A stretch of 64,000 nt of DNA from Pseudomonas caspiana (lineage in GTDB: Bacteria > Pseudomonadota > Gammaproteobacteria > Pseudomonadales > Pseudomonadaceae): assembly GCF_002158995.1 (NCBI RefSeq), contig NZ_LOHF01000006.1, positions 1 through 64,000 on the forward strand, written 5' to 3'. The translations under genes and the position numbers were made by a program. The notes beneath the pieces were generated by a model that was not told where the DNA came from, did no database searches, and was given only the letters and a program-made list of their open reading frames with translations. Shown here piece after piece: positions 54,493-63,585 of this stretch. The first letter of the stretch is position 1. Each line of letters begins with the position of its first letter.

Positions 54493-55395
54493 ATGAACCC
54501 TAGAAGACTGACCCCATCGATGTCGTTGCTGATTGCTTTCGAAGCCGCAGCCCGGCATGGCAGCTTCACCAAAGCCGCGGAAGAATTGACGCTGACCCAG
54601 AGCGCGGTCAGTCGGCAGGTGCAAACGCTCGAAGCCCAACTTGAAGTCGAGCTGTTCAGACGTGACGGACGCAAGATCGAACTGACGGCCGCCGGGGCGC
54701 TTTATCAGCATGAACTGGCCGCCGCTCTGGGGCGTATTCGCAGCGCAACACTGCAGACCATTTCGTACAAAAATGAAGGTGGACCTTTGAATCTGGCGGT
54801 GCTGCCGACGCTGGGCTCAAAGTGGCTGCTGCCGCGCATGCATGAGTTCTATGCGAAGCACCCTGGAATACTGGTGCACATCCACTCAAGGATTATCCAG
54901 GCAGAAACTCAGCCCACCACGCACGACATGGACGCAATCATCTGTGTAGGTTTGGGGGAGTGGCCTGGTTATGTCTCGCACAAGCTGCTCAGCGAAAAAC
55001 TCGTGGTCGTTGCCAGCCCTGCAGCACTGCCCGACTACGAGGCTATGACGCCCGCCAGCGTTGCAGGGCATGCGCTGCTCAACGTTGTGTCGAGACCCAG
55101 CGCGTGGTCTGACTGGTTTGACAGTCATGACGTTGATCATCGAAACATGAGATCCGGCCCTAGTTTCGAACTCACTGCACATCTTATTCAGGCGGTATCG
55201 GCAGGCATCGGAATCGGGCTGGTACCGGAAATCCTGGTCCAGGACGAACTCAAGAGTGGTGAGCTCGTTGCACTGTTTGACGCGATGGACAGCGGCCGCA
55301 GTTATTACCTTGTCTACGCGACCCGGTATCAGCATCTGCCATCGCTGAACGCGTTCAGTCAATGGCTTCTGTCGTTGCCATTTCCTGACAAGTAA
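54493..55395 (+). CDS. LysR-family regulator, GcvA-like
   Basis: 300 residues with N-terminal helix-turn-helix (GSFTKAAEELTLTQSAVSRQ) and effector domain. The opening RRLTPSMSLLIAFEAAARHGSF and the FRRDGRKIELTAAG stretch place it in the GcvA/AmpR-like subgroup. Divergent from the ydiJ-type gene; control of that gene by a 2-hydroxyacid is a reasonable inference. ATG 54493. Confidence 0.9.
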   Translation: MNPRRLTPSMSLLIAFEAAARHGSFTKAAEELTLTQSAVSRQVQTLEAQLEVELFRRDGRKIELTAAGALYQHELAAALGRIRSATLQTISYKNEGGPLNLAVLPTLGSKWLLPRMHEFYAKHPGILVHIHSRIIQAETQPTTHDMDAIICVGLGEWPGYVSHKLLSEKLVVVASPAALPDYEAMTPASVAGHALLNVVSRPSAWSDWFDSHDVDHRNMRSGPSFELTAHLIQAVSAGIGIGLVPEILVQDELKSGELVALFDAMDSGRSYYLVYATRYQHLPSLNAFSQWLLSLPFPDK

Positions 55396-55426
55396 AAACG
55401 CCGTCATTGCGTTGAATGCATTTCTT

Positions 55427-55488
55427 GCAGGAGTTGTCGAAGGCTGCGAAGCATTAACGCTATCTCAACCTTCGGTAGCTCCTACAAG
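55427..55488. repeat. REPIN-like inverted repeat
   Basis: TTGCAGGAGTTGTCGAAGGCTG and a degenerate complement CTCAACCTTCGGTAGCTCCTACAAG around a short centre. Weaker pairing than the copies at 48142 and 51153. It lies between the converging LysR and DapF-like genes. Confidence 0.6.
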
Positions 55489-55498
55489 TGAATGTTTC

Positions 55499-56317
55499 TC
55501 AGACTACATCCAACAAACGGTCAGCGATCAATCCCGACGCTACGCTCTCTACCGACCCGATGAGAAATACCGGCCCCATCCCATCCCAGCGAACCGTCAC
55601 GGTTCCGCCATCACATTCAACCTCGACCGTATTGTCCAGCAGACCACGACGTATCCCGTTAACGGCCGCACCACACGCGCAGGAGCCCGAACCGAGGGGA
55701 ATGCCACCGCCCCGCTCCCAGATGCGCAACCGGATGTGTTTGCGGCTCATAATCTGGACGAAATGCACGTTCGTCTTGAGCGGAAACAAGTCATTGGTCT
55801 CAAGCGCCGGACCTATTTTTGCGATATCAACATCGGCCAGATCATCGACAAAATAGGTACAGTGCGGATTGCCCATGCTGCAGGCTGTCGGACGACCGGC
55901 CAGTGGTAAAACAACCGAGTCCAGCTCTACGGCCAGCGGAATATCTGCCCAGCCAAATAGCGGCTTGCCCATGTCGACCGCAATATCGCCGGTCGACGTT
56001 CGCTCGCACGCCAACAAGCCACGATTAGTCCTTAACGTTACCGACGTCACATCCGCTTCACGCATCAACAGATCCGCAACACCGCGCGTCGCGCTTCCAC
56101 ATGCATCCAGCGCAGAGCCGTCCGCGTTCCAGAATATCAAGCGCGCCGCCGCATCATCGCAATCCAGCAGCACCGCAAGCTGATTGAAACCCAGACCTCG
56201 GTTACGGTCGCCCAATCGCCGAGCAATGGCACTGGTAAACGGATTGGCAGCGTTTCGTGTATCCACAATGACGAAGTCATCGCCATTGGCATGCATTTTA
56301 TGAAAACCAAATGGCAT
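55499..56317 (-). CDS. DapF-like epimerase with altered active site
   Basis: 272 residues with the DapF fold pattern: FHKMHANGDDFVIVD, GLGFNQLAVL, NADGSALDACGS with Cys73, MGNPHC and ERGGGIPLGSGSCACGAAV. Cys73 matches one catalytic cysteine of diaminopimelate epimerase. The second (LACGTGAC in DapF) reads LGSGSCAC, so Ser210 stands at that place and two Cys follow at 213 and 215. It may be inactive as an epimerase or work on another substrate with a Ser/Cys pair. ATG 56317 has AGGA upstream; the cupin gene starts the probable two-gene unit. Confidence 0.82.
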   Translation of the reverse strand: MPFGFHKMHANGDDFVIVDTRNAANPFTSAIARRLGDRNRGLGFNQLAVLLDCDDAAARLIFWNADGSALDACGSATRGVADLLMREADVTSVTLRTNRGLLACERTSTGDIAVDMGKPLFGWADIPLAVELDSVVLPLAGRPTACSMGNPHCTYFVDDLADVDIAKIGPALETNDLFPLKTNVHFVQIMSRKHIRLRIWERGGGIPLGSGSCACGAAVNGIRRGLLDNTVEVECDGGTVTVRWDGMGPVFLIGSVESVASGLIADRLLDVV

Positions 56318-56360
56318 CAATAGATCCTGCAACGAGACATGGGTGATGTTTAAAAGTACT

Positions 56361-56693
56361 TCAGTCCACCACAAACAACTTGGCACCGGTAGTGGTAAAT
56401 GACCGATGCCCCTCGGCGTCATTGCTCACTTGGTAGCTCATACCGGCAGTGAGGATGAACTGTCGACCATCCTCCAGTTCAGTGTGCAACTCACCCTCCA
56501 GACACAGCAGGATATGGCCTCTCCAACACCAGTGATCAGCAAGATAGCCGGGGCTGTATTCCACCATACGAACGCGAACCGAACCAAACTCACAGGTGCG
56601 CCAATAAGCAGTACCGGTTTCACCGACATGTTCTACGGGTTCGATTGTCGACCAGTCGGTTGTACCGAATGGGAAAGCGCTGAGTTCGATCAT
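56361..56693 (-). CDS. DHCW-motif cupin protein
   Basis: 110-residue single-domain cupin with YLADHWCWRGHILLCLEGELHTEL (given here as the motif ADHWCW...GH), the hallmark of the DHCW cupin family, and a second strand set AGMSYQVSND. Probably binds a metal ion; no reaction is known to me. ATG 56693 (MIELSAFPFG) matches the family N-terminus; an in-frame ATG at 56720 adds 9 residues. It ends 43 bases before the DapF-like start on the same strand, so they may be co-transcribed. Confidence 0.82.
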   Translation of the reverse strand: MIELSAFPFGTTDWSTIEPVEHVGETGTAYWRTCEFGSVRVRMVEYSPGYLADHWCWRGHILLCLEGELHTELEDGRQFILTAGMSYQVSNDAEGHRSFTTTGAKLFVVD

Positions 56694-57067
56694 GGCTGGC
56701 TCAAAACAGGAGGGATGCAAACCGTATCAGCCTGAAGGAATGGCTGATAGATACAGATTGCTTGTAGTCGCGGGATACAGCGCGCCTTAGTGACTGCGGC
56801 AAGCACCGTAAATAGGCTGCCGCGCAATACGGCCCTTCAGACAGCATTACAACACGGCGGAGTCGTACCGAAACATGAGAGCGCCCTCTTGAAGCACTAG
56901 CGACTTAGCATGGCAGCCGTATCCAGCTGAAACTCATCATCAATGGCCAGTTGCTTCATTATGACGCCGTCGGTTCTGCCCCTCCTACTCTGGTAAACTC
57001 CACCCTTCATCGCCGTGATCAGCGCCGACTGACACCGTCCAGAATTGGTACAGATACGTTGAACACC
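56694..57067. other. intergenic region before dusA
   Basis: 374 bases between the divergent cupin and dusA genes. It should hold both promoters; a TAAACT hexamer near 56994 is a weak -10 candidate for dusA. I see no repeat, RNA gene or convincing operator. Confidence 0.3.
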
Positions 57068-58078
57068 ATGTCGCCCGAAGCTCTCAACAATATTCGCACT
57101 ACATCCCCTGAACCCTCCCGCCGCTTCAGCGTCGCGCCGATGATGGACTGGACTGATAGACATTGCCGTTTCTTCCTGCGCCTCTTGTCAAAGAACGCTC
57201 TGCTCTACACCGAAATGGTCACCACCGGCGCTCTGCTCAACGCCGATCCGCATCGTTTCCTCCAGCACGACGAGGCGGAGCATCCGCTGGCGTTGCAGTT
57301 GGGGGGCAGCGTTCCGGCGGATCTGGCGGCGTGTGCGCGGATGGCTGAGGCGGTGGGTTATGACGAGGTCAATCTGAATGTGGGCTGCCCGAGCGATCGG
57401 GTGCAGAACAATATGATTGGTGCAGTGCTGATGGCGCATCCGCAGTTGGTGGCCGATTGCGTCAAGGCGATGCGTGACGCGGTGTCGATTCCGGTGACGG
57501 TCAAGCATCGAATCGGGATCAATGGACGCGACAGCTACGAACAGCTATGCGAGTTCGTCGGCACGGTGCGTGACGCGGGCTGCACCAGTTTTACGGTTCA
57601 TGCGCGGATTGCGATTCTTGAAGGTCTGTCGCCCAAGGAAAACCGTGATATCCCGCCACTGCGCTATGACGTGGCCGCTCAGTTGAAGCGGGATTTTCCT
57701 GATCTGGAAATCATCCTTAATGGCGGTATCAAGACTCTGGAGCAATGCCAGGAGCACTTACAGGTATTCGACGGCGTGATGCTGGGCCGCGAGGCGTATC
57801 ACAACCCTTACCTGCTGGCCGAAGTTGATCAGCAACTGTTCGGCAGTGATGCACCGGTGATTTCCCGTGCCGAAGCGCTGGCGGCGATGCGTCCATACAT
57901 TGCGGCGCATATTCAGAGTGGTGGCTCCATGCATCACGTCACCCGCCACGTACTAGGGCTTGGCACAGGTTTCCCGGGGGCGCGACGCTTCAGGCAGTTG
58001 CTGTCGGTGGATATCCACAAAACTCAGGATCCGCTGGCTCTTCTGGATCAGGCTGCCGGACTGCTGGAAGGTCGCTGA
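57068..58078 (+). CDS. dusA: tRNA-dihydrouridine(20/20a) synthase
   Basis: FMN-dependent reductase of uridine in the tRNA D-loop. 336 residues with SVAPMMDWTDRHCRFF, the catalytic Cys in VNLNVGCPSDRVQN, TVKHRIG and NGGIKT, all typical of DusA rather than DusB or DusC. ATG 57068 gives the family length; the frame is open from 56951. Followed by tal 165 bases later, a pairing seen in other pseudomonads. Confidence 0.94.
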   Translation: MSPEALNNIRTTSPEPSRRFSVAPMMDWTDRHCRFFLRLLSKNALLYTEMVTTGALLNADPHRFLQHDEAEHPLALQLGGSVPADLAACARMAEAVGYDEVNLNVGCPSDRVQNNMIGAVLMAHPQLVADCVKAMRDAVSIPVTVKHRIGINGRDSYEQLCEFVGTVRDAGCTSFTVHARIAILEGLSPKENRDIPPLRYDVAAQLKRDFPDLEIILNGGIKTLEQCQEHLQVFDGVMLGREAYHNPYLLAEVDQQLFGSDAPVISRAEALAAMRPYIAAHIQSGGSMHHVTRHVLGLGTGFPGARRFRQLLSVDIHKTQDPLALLDQAAGLLEGR

Positions 58079-58243
58079 CCGTACGGAACAACACAGGCGG
58101 ATCGCGCTCCAACCAGTCTGGATCGAGTTTTCGCCCACCCGGCAGCAAGCCGCCCCGTTCTGGCGCAGCGTTATACTTTGCGCCCTTGAGTGGGCGGCGG
58201 CGCTCGGGTAATGTCATCTAACCGCACAGGACAGAGCACACTC

Positions 58244-59170
58244 ATGACTTCCAAGCTGGATCAACTCAAAGCATTCACTACCGTTGTTGCCGATACCGGC
58301 GATTTCGCAGCCATCGAAAAGCTCAAGCCGGTCGATGCGACTACTAACCCTTCTCTGCTGCTCAAGGCCGGCTCAAGCGACAGCAATGCTGATCGCCTCA
58401 AGGCTGCCTTCAGCGGTGCCAATGGCGATATCGGTCTGGCATCTGATCGTTTTGCGGTCGCCATCTGCCAGGAAATCCTCAAGGTTGTGCCGGGCCGTGT
58501 TTCCACTGAAGTCGACGCCCGCCTCTCTTTCGACACCAACGGCTGCATCGAACGCGCCCAGCGTCTGATTGACATGTATGACCAGGCAGGCATCAGCAAG
58601 GATCGTATCCTGATCAAGCTGGCGTCGACGTGGGAAGGTATTCGCGCTGCCGAAGTACTGGAAAAGAAAGGCATCCAGTGCAACCTGACCCTGCTGTTTT
58701 CCTTCGCCCAGGCCCAGGCCTGTGCCGATGCTGGCGTGTTCCTGATCTCGCCGTTCGTGGGCCGGATCTACGACTGGTACAAAAAGGCCGAGGGCAAAGA
58801 CTACGTTGGCGCGGAAGACCCAGGCGTAAAGTCTGTAACCCGCATCTACAACTACTACAAGGCCAATGACTACAAGACTGTGGTCATGGGTGCCAGCTTC
58901 CGAAACCTGAGCCAGATTGAGCAGTTGGCCGGTTGTGACCGCCTGACTATCAGCCCGGATCTGCTGCAAAAACTGGCGGAAGATAACGGCACACTGGAAC
59001 GCAAGCTGTCGCCAGGCAATGCCGGCGAGCCACGCGTGACGTTGAATGAAAGCCAGTTCCGCTGGGCATCGAACGAAGATGCCATGGCAACCGAGAAACT
59101 GGCCGAAGGCATTCGCCAGTTCGCTCGTGATCAGGAAAAACTGGAAGCGCTGCTTAGCGCAAAAGTCTGA
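58244..59170 (+). CDS. tal: transaldolase
   Basis: Pentose phosphate pathway enzyme moving a dihydroxyacetone unit between sugar phosphates. 308 residues with [13 protein letters not shown], the Schiff-base Lys in [11 protein letters not shown] and [14 protein letters not shown] 58244 starts [12 protein letters not shown], the standard N-terminus; the open frame from 58190 is not family-like. A strong terminator follows. Confidence 0.96.
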   Translation: MTSKLDQLKAFTTVVADTGDFAAIEKLKPVDATTNPSLLLKAGSSDSNADRLKAAFSGANGDIGLASDRFAVAICQEILKVVPGRVSTEVDARLSFDTNGCIERAQRLIDMYDQAGISKDRILIKLASTWEGIRAAEVLEKKGIQCNLTLLFSFAQAQACADAGVFLISPFVGRIYDWYKKAEGKDYVGAEDPGVKSVTRIYNYYKANDYKTVVMGASFRNLSQIEQLAGCDRLTISPDLLQKLAEDNGTLERKLSPGNAGEPRVTLNESQFRWASNEDAMATEKLAEGIRQFARDQEKLEALLSAKV

Positions 59171-59189
59171 TCGGTAACTCTGAAAGACT

Positions 59190-59224
59190 AAAAGGGCGGC
59201 ATCCTAACGGGTGCCGCCCTTTTT
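59190..59224 (+). terminator. rho-independent terminator of tal
   Basis: Stem AAAAGGGCGGCA / TGCCGCCCTTTT with a TCCTAACGGG loop and a T5 tail, 20 bases after the tal stop. The A-rich 5' side also suits termination of the converging rssC gene. Confidence 0.93.
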
Positions 59225-59247
59225 GCTGCCAGCGAATCAGGGAGTGA

Positions 59248-59730
59248 TCAGTGACGCTCGAGGGCATTGACCAGGTCATGGAAGGCTTCGCGATTGGAGT
59301 CATTGAGCCCCATGAGGATCTTGTGCGCTTCCAGCACCTTAGACTTGACCACTTCTTCGCACTGATCCTGGGACGGCAGGTCCGTCAGGCACTCAGGGCA
59401 CGGTATCGGTCGGTCAACGATGTTGAATACCTGATCGAAACCCATCGACTGCAAGAGCCGGGTGATGTCTTCATGGGTGGTGACCAGCGTTGGCAACAAT
59501 CCAACTTTTTGACGCGACAGGATCGACAACTTGGCCAGCAAGCCGAGTGTCGTACTGTCGATGCTTCGGGTTTCGGTCAGATCGATCACAACTGCTGAAA
59601 AATTCAGTGCAGTGAAAATCCGCTCAATAGTCGCATCCAAAGCCGAACATAAGGTCAACCGCACTTCCCCAACAAACTTGAGGACAAACGTGCCTTCCTG
59701 CTCGGCGAACTGGATTCTACCGGTACTCAT
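59248..59730 (-). CDS. rssC: STAS anti-sigma factor antagonist, RssC-like
   Basis: 160 residues: STAS domain (about 1-105) with the regulatory Ser in ETRSIDSTTLGLL, plus a C-terminal extension containing CPEC and a helical tail. It should be switched by phosphorylation and dephosphorylated by the RssB-like protein, whose stop shares a base with this start (59730). In P. aeruginosa this pair (PA2797/PA2798) is known to influence stress sigma factor activity; the exact partners here are inferred. Confidence 0.85.
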   Translation of the reverse strand: MSTGRIQFAEQEGTFVLKFVGEVRLTLCSALDATIERIFTALNFSAVVIDLTETRSIDSTTLGLLAKLSILSRQKVGLLPTLVTTHEDITRLLQSMGFDQVFNIVDRPIPCPECLTDLPSQDQCEEVVKSKVLEAHKILMGLNDSNREAFHDLVNALERH

Positions 59731-60911
59731 TAAAGGTTCCTGCTCAGCACTAACAAGGCGATATCATCCGGCATCTCCCCTAGCGTGGCCAATCCAAAAC
59801 TCTGGCGCAGACCATCCAGGCTGCCACCCGCCGCCTTTACCAGTTCAGGTAGTGCGGCCTCTTTCTCTTTGAGTGTATCACCGGGAAGAAGATCCAGAAT
59901 GCCATCAGACAACAGGGTCAGACTAAACGACTCAGGCAAGTCGATCACATGATCCTGATAGGTGGCTTCGTTGAACAGCCCTACCGGCAAGCCACGCCCC
60001 TCAAGATAACGCGCTTCACCTGGCGTATACAGCACAGGCAACGGCAGATGACCGCCGACAGCGTACGTTAGTTGACCCGATTCTTCATCAATCACACCGC
60101 CGACCATGGTTACATGCTTGCCCAGCTTGCAGCTGATCAAACCGCGATTGATGTGGCCCAGAACATCCGAGGGCTTGAATTCCGGCAGCGTACCACCGCG
60201 CTTTGACTCGAACAGCAAGCGCGTGGTCATGAACTTGAGCAGCACCGTAATGAATGCCGACGACGCGCCATGCCCGGAAACATCCGCCAGATAAAACGCT
60301 ACCCGGCGCTCATCGACGCGGAAGTAATCAACAAAATCACCCGACAGGTAGAGCGACGGAATGATTTCATGGGCGAAATTGAACTGATCAATCGACCACG
60401 GGCTGGTCGGCAGCATGTTCATCTGCACCTGGCGCCCGGCATCCTGGTCTTCCTGAAGCAGATGCAGACTGGCCTCCAGCTCGCGATTCGCCGTTTCAAG
60501 CTTCTTGCGATAGAGCTGGTTTTCCTGAAGCAGACGCGCACGATCCAGAGCCCGACGCACTGAATGCTCAAGCACTGCGAGGTCTTCAAGCGGCTTTATA
60601 AGATAATCGGCGGCCCCCAGACGAAGTGCCTCGACGGCGTCGTTCATGACGCCCGCCCCCGACACAACGATTACCGGGGTCTCGGGCGCTATGGCCGTTA
60701 CCTGACGAATAACCTCAAGCCCACCCATCTGCGGCATGCGCAAGTCGCAGATCACCAGATCGGGCTTGTCTTGCTCGAATATCTGTATGCCCTGCAAGCC
60801 ATTGTTAGCTTGCAGGACGCTGAAGCCACTGTCTTCCAAATAGGCGGCAAGACTCGCTCGCACTACTTCGTCGTCATCGATTATCAGCAGCGTGGCACTG
60901 GTTTTCTGCAT
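59730..60911 (-). CDS. rssB: response regulator with PP2C-type phosphatase domain, RssB-like
   Basis: 393 residues. Receiver (about 1-125; acidic pair DDD, Asp in VICDLRMPQMGG, Lys in LIKPLED), a coiled-coil linker, then a SpoIIE/PP2C phosphatase domain with the metal-binding LADVSGHGASSAF and GGVIDEESG / LLSDGILDLL motifs. It dephosphorylates an anti-sigma antagonist, here most likely RssC with which it overlaps by one base. Unlike E. coli RssB it keeps the full phosphatase metal ligands. Confidence 0.88.
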   Translation of the reverse strand: MQKTSATLLIIDDDEVVRASLAAYLEDSGFSVLQANNGLQGIQIFEQDKPDLVICDLRMPQMGGLEVIRQVTAIAPETPVIVVSGAGVMNDAVEALRLGAADYLIKPLEDLAVLEHSVRRALDRARLLQENQLYRKKLETANRELEASLHLLQEDQDAGRQVQMNMLPTSPWSIDQFNFAHEIIPSLYLSGDFVDYFRVDERRVAFYLADVSGHGASSAFITVLLKFMTTRLLFESKRGGTLPEFKPSDVLGHINRGLISCKLGKHVTMVGGVIDEESGQLTYAVGGHLPLPVLYTPGEARYLEGRGLPVGLFNEATYQDHVIDLPESFSLTLLSDGILDLLPGDTLKEKEAALPELVKAAGGSLDGLRQSFGLATLGEMPDDIALLVLSRNL

Positions 60912-61175
60912 GTGGGCAAACGGCGCCAGATTAGGTTGGCGTAGGCAACCCGGTTCTCGGGTCTGCGTACTGGATTCGCTTCTAGCCTCTCTGACCGCTC
61001 GACTGGACTTTTGATCCTGTGGGAAGCGTTTCAGAGGTGCCCTTCAAGGCGCAGACGGTACTCCCATCCGACGGGCGTTTCAAGCACGCGCCAGCGCCCA
61101 CTTTGCGTCTTTACACGGCAAATCGCTCAGAGTTATAAGAACTGTGAATTCAGCAACGAAAACGAAGGACTGGAC

Positions 61176-61475
61176 ATGAGTCTAAATGATCGAAGCTACG
61201 AGGAGAAACGAGACTACATCCGCATGCGCGTGGAAGCCGACGTCAGCTTGATCTACGCAGGCCAGATCATTCCGGCTGTATGCATTGATTTATCGAGCTC
61301 CGGGATGCAGGTACAGGCACCCAGAACGTTCAAGGTAGGCGATAAGCTGAGCGTACGTATCGATTCAGACCATGCTGCACTCAAGGGGCTTGAAGCAGAC
61401 ACAGAGGTTGTCTGGGTGACTGACGAAGCCGATGGCGGACAGAAACTGGGCCTGACAATCGTCAAGATGAACTGA
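61176..61475 (+). CDS. PilZ-domain c-di-GMP receptor
   Basis: 99-residue stand-alone PilZ domain with both ligand motifs: RDYIR (RxxxR) near residue 14 and DLSSSG (D/NxSxxG) near 41. It should bind cyclic-di-GMP. ATG 61176 has AAGGA 6 bases upstream; the frame is open from 61011 without similarity. Equivalent to PA2799 by position, divergent from rssB. The 264 bases before it hold the two promoters and no other gene that I see. Confidence 0.9.
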   Translation: MSLNDRSYEEKRDYIRMRVEADVSLIYAGQIIPAVCIDLSSSGMQVQAPRTFKVGDKLSVRIDSDHAALKGLEADTEVVWVTDEADGGQKLGLTIVKMN

Positions 61476-61510
61476 TCTTCGACGGAACTGGTTCACAAAC
61501 GGTAAAAAAA

Positions 61511-61535
61511 TAAAGGCGACCACAGGTCGCCTTTA
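61511..61535. terminator. bidirectional terminator between pilZ and mlaA
   Basis: Perfect stem TAAAGGCGACC / GGTCGCCTTTA with an ACA loop. On the minus strand it is followed by a T-rich tract (complement of GGTAAAAAAATAA), on the plus strand by TTTATT. Confidence 0.9.
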
Positions 61536-61553
61536 TTCATTAAGCCCGGCTAA

Positions 61554-62255
61554 TCAGAAATCGTCAGTGACCTGACCGTCCTTGACCCGGAACTCACGGT
61601 TCTGCAGATACGCGTTGCGGATGAAGATGTACTTGTCACCGTTGATCAAGCGCTCCGCCGACAACAGGCTAGCGCGGGTATCGACCAGGTTGATGCCCAG
61701 TGCCGTGTTACGGGTGGGTACGTGATCAATGTAGCGGTACGGCGAGGTATAGGTGTCCGGGTACTTGGCAACGGCGTCACGCACGGTGCTCGGGCCAAAC
61801 AAAGGCAGCACCACATACGGACCGCTTTGCACACCCCAGTAGCCCAGCGTCTGACCGAAGTCTTCGTCGCTGCGTTGCAGGCCCATTTTGGTGCCTACGT
61901 CGATGAAGCCCAACAGGCCAAAAGTGGTATTGAAAATCAAGCGAGCGGTATCAACACCGGCAGCGGCAGGTTTGGCCTGCAGCACGTTGTTGGCGAAATT
62001 GCCGACATCGCCGATGTTGTTGAAGAAATTATGAACGCCATCTTCAACAAACTGCGGAGCAACGAATTGATAACCCTGCGCGATAGGTTTCAAAGCATAG
62101 GTATCGATGGTGTCGTTGAAGCGAAAAATCACCCGGTTAACGCTTTCCCACGGATCTTCTTCAGCGGCCTGTGCAGCCATTGGCGCCAGCGCCATACCGG
62201 CACAGACACACAGCTGAGCAAGACGATTGAACACACCTGCACCGGTCACGGGCAT
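61554..62255 (-). CDS. mlaA: outer-membrane phospholipid-trafficking protein MlaA
   Basis: 233 residues of the MlaA/VacJ family, which removes mislocalised phospholipids from the outer leaflet and passes them to MlaC. Seen: DPWESVNRVIFRFNDTID, NNIGDVGNFANN and GPYVVLPLFGPSTVRD. The start ATG 62255 has CAGGAG upstream. The signal sequence ends MALAPMAAQA/AEEDPW, a type I cleavage site; I see no lipobox Cys at the junction, unlike E. coli MlaA, which is a lipoprotein. Confidence 0.9.
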   Translation of the reverse strand: MPVTGAGVFNRLAQLCVCAGMALAPMAAQAAEEDPWESVNRVIFRFNDTIDTYALKPIAQGYQFVAPQFVEDGVHNFFNNIGDVGNFANNVLQAKPAAAGVDTARLIFNTTFGLLGFIDVGTKMGLQRSDEDFGQTLGYWGVQSGPYVVLPLFGPSTVRDAVAKYPDTYTSPYRYIDHVPTRNTALGINLVDTRASLLSAERLINGDKYIFIRNAYLQNREFRVKDGQVTDDF

Positions 62256-62464
62256 AGCTGAAACTCCTGGCAAAAGTAATGAAGCGGGCGCTACGCCCCC
62301 ATACGTCAAGGCTGGGAGTATAAGGCCATATGACAGGAATTAGGCAGCACCTTGGCTATTGAAGTCCGTAAGACCCGCGAAACGCCTTTAAACATCATCA
62401 CCAGATATTCATCTTACTGTCACAAATGCTCAGTAGCGTTCAGCGTTATTTCAGAGATATCGCC

Positions 62465-63073
62465 ATGCTCGCGCCTGTGACAGCCCCACTGCCCGCCTTT
62501 ACTGCCGTCCTTTTTGGCCTGAGCGGCTGTCTGGTGGATTTCGGCGCGCAAGCGCGTAACGCTCGCGAACCGAGTGATGAACACTCGCTGATCACCCCAG
62601 GGGCGCTAAAAGCCTTACAGCGACTGCATCAACAAGGCATACCTTGCGCCTGGCTGGATGAGTTGCCAGAGAACGTCGCCACTCGAATAGCTCAATCAGT
62701 CAGCCATTTGATCAGAGCCTCCAGGACTACCGAGACACGCTGGCCTGCCCCAGATGCATGCTGGCAAGCGCTGATGACCTTGAATGTCAGCCAACTGGAC
62801 GGCTGCGTACTCGTCAGCGGCGAGCCAGACCTTCTGAAAGCCGGCCTTAACGCTGGCCTCTGGACCGTAGGCCTTGCGTCATGTGGATCGCTGTGCGGCC
62901 TGTCTCCCTCACAATGGCAAGCACTGACCGATGCCGAACGTGAACACCGCAGGGGGCAGGCGACATTGCAGCTTTACGCACTGGGGGTGCACTCAGCGAT
63001 TGATCATCTGGGCGAACTGGAGTCGTGCCTGGCAGATATCGCGCTACGCAGGACCAAGGGCGAGAAACCCTAG
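62465..63073 (+). CDS. PhnX-like HAD protein lacking the catalytic Asp
   Basis: 202 residues related to phosphonoacetaldehyde hydrolase. The first HAD motif (FDWAGTxVDFG in the enzyme) reads LFGLSGCLVDFG: Gly18 replaces the nucleophilic Asp and Ser20 the following position. LVSGEP and GLWTVGLASCGS correspond to later parts of the fold. It cannot be a normal HAD hydrolase. By likeness and position it is the counterpart of P. aeruginosa PA2803, a non-enzymatic regulatory relative. The start could also be ATG 62426 (13 residues more). Confidence 0.78.
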   Translation: MLAPVTAPLPAFTAVLFGLSGCLVDFGAQARNAREPSDEHSLITPGALKALQRLHQQGIPCAWLDELPENVATRIAQSVSHLIRASRTTETRWPAPDACWQALMTLNVSQLDGCVLVSGEPDLLKAGLNAGLWTVGLASCGSLCGLSPSQWQALTDAEREHRRGQATLQLYALGVHSAIDHLGELESCLADIALRRTKGEKP

Positions 63074-63296
63074 CATCTGCTGATGTGCCTCTTGCGCAGA
63101 CTTGGGTTTGCCTGTGAGTTCTCTGCTTTGTCTTTGCCCTGCAGGAACCCCTTTAGCCAGTCCTGCAGCAATGCTCCTGTTTGATCAGAGTCATGCAACC
63201 CGCGCCGCGTTGGATTAGTCTTGATACAGGCTCATGACGAACCTTTGGCATTGCGCCGGGGTCCATGGGACAGACTTATCAAACAAGGAGCACCTC

Positions 63297-63560
63297 ATGC
63301 CTGCCCGCGAACTGCAAGAACAACTCAATACCCTGCGCGAGCAACTGGAGCAGAATCCACCACTGAACGAAGCTGAGCGCGCCGACCTCGAAAACCTGGC
63401 ACAGCAGATTCAATCCCAGATCGAACTGGAATCCGTGACGCAGGACCCAAGCCTGGCCGACGGGGTCAATCTGGCGGTGGAGCGCTTTGAACTTGACCAT
63501 CCCGGCATCGCTGGCACGCTGCGTAACATCGTAGTGACTCTGGGCAACATCGGTATCTAG
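63297..63560 (+). CDS. DUF4404 family protein
   Basis: 87 residues, mostly helical: an N-terminal coiled-coil stretch (ELQEQLNTLREQLEQ), then the LADGVNLAVERFELDHPGIAGTLRNIV segment typical of the family (quoted in parts: LADGVNLAVERF, HPGIAGTLRN). Function unknown. A strong AAGGAG lies 7 bases before ATG 63297. The 223-bp spacer upstream shows no other gene. Confidence 0.85.
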   Translation: MPARELQEQLNTLREQLEQNPPLNEAERADLENLAQQIQSQIELESVTQDPSLADGVNLAVERFELDHPGIAGTLRNIVVTLGNIGI

Positions 63561-63585
63561 TTCCCCTATCTGAAACACCGGCCAC

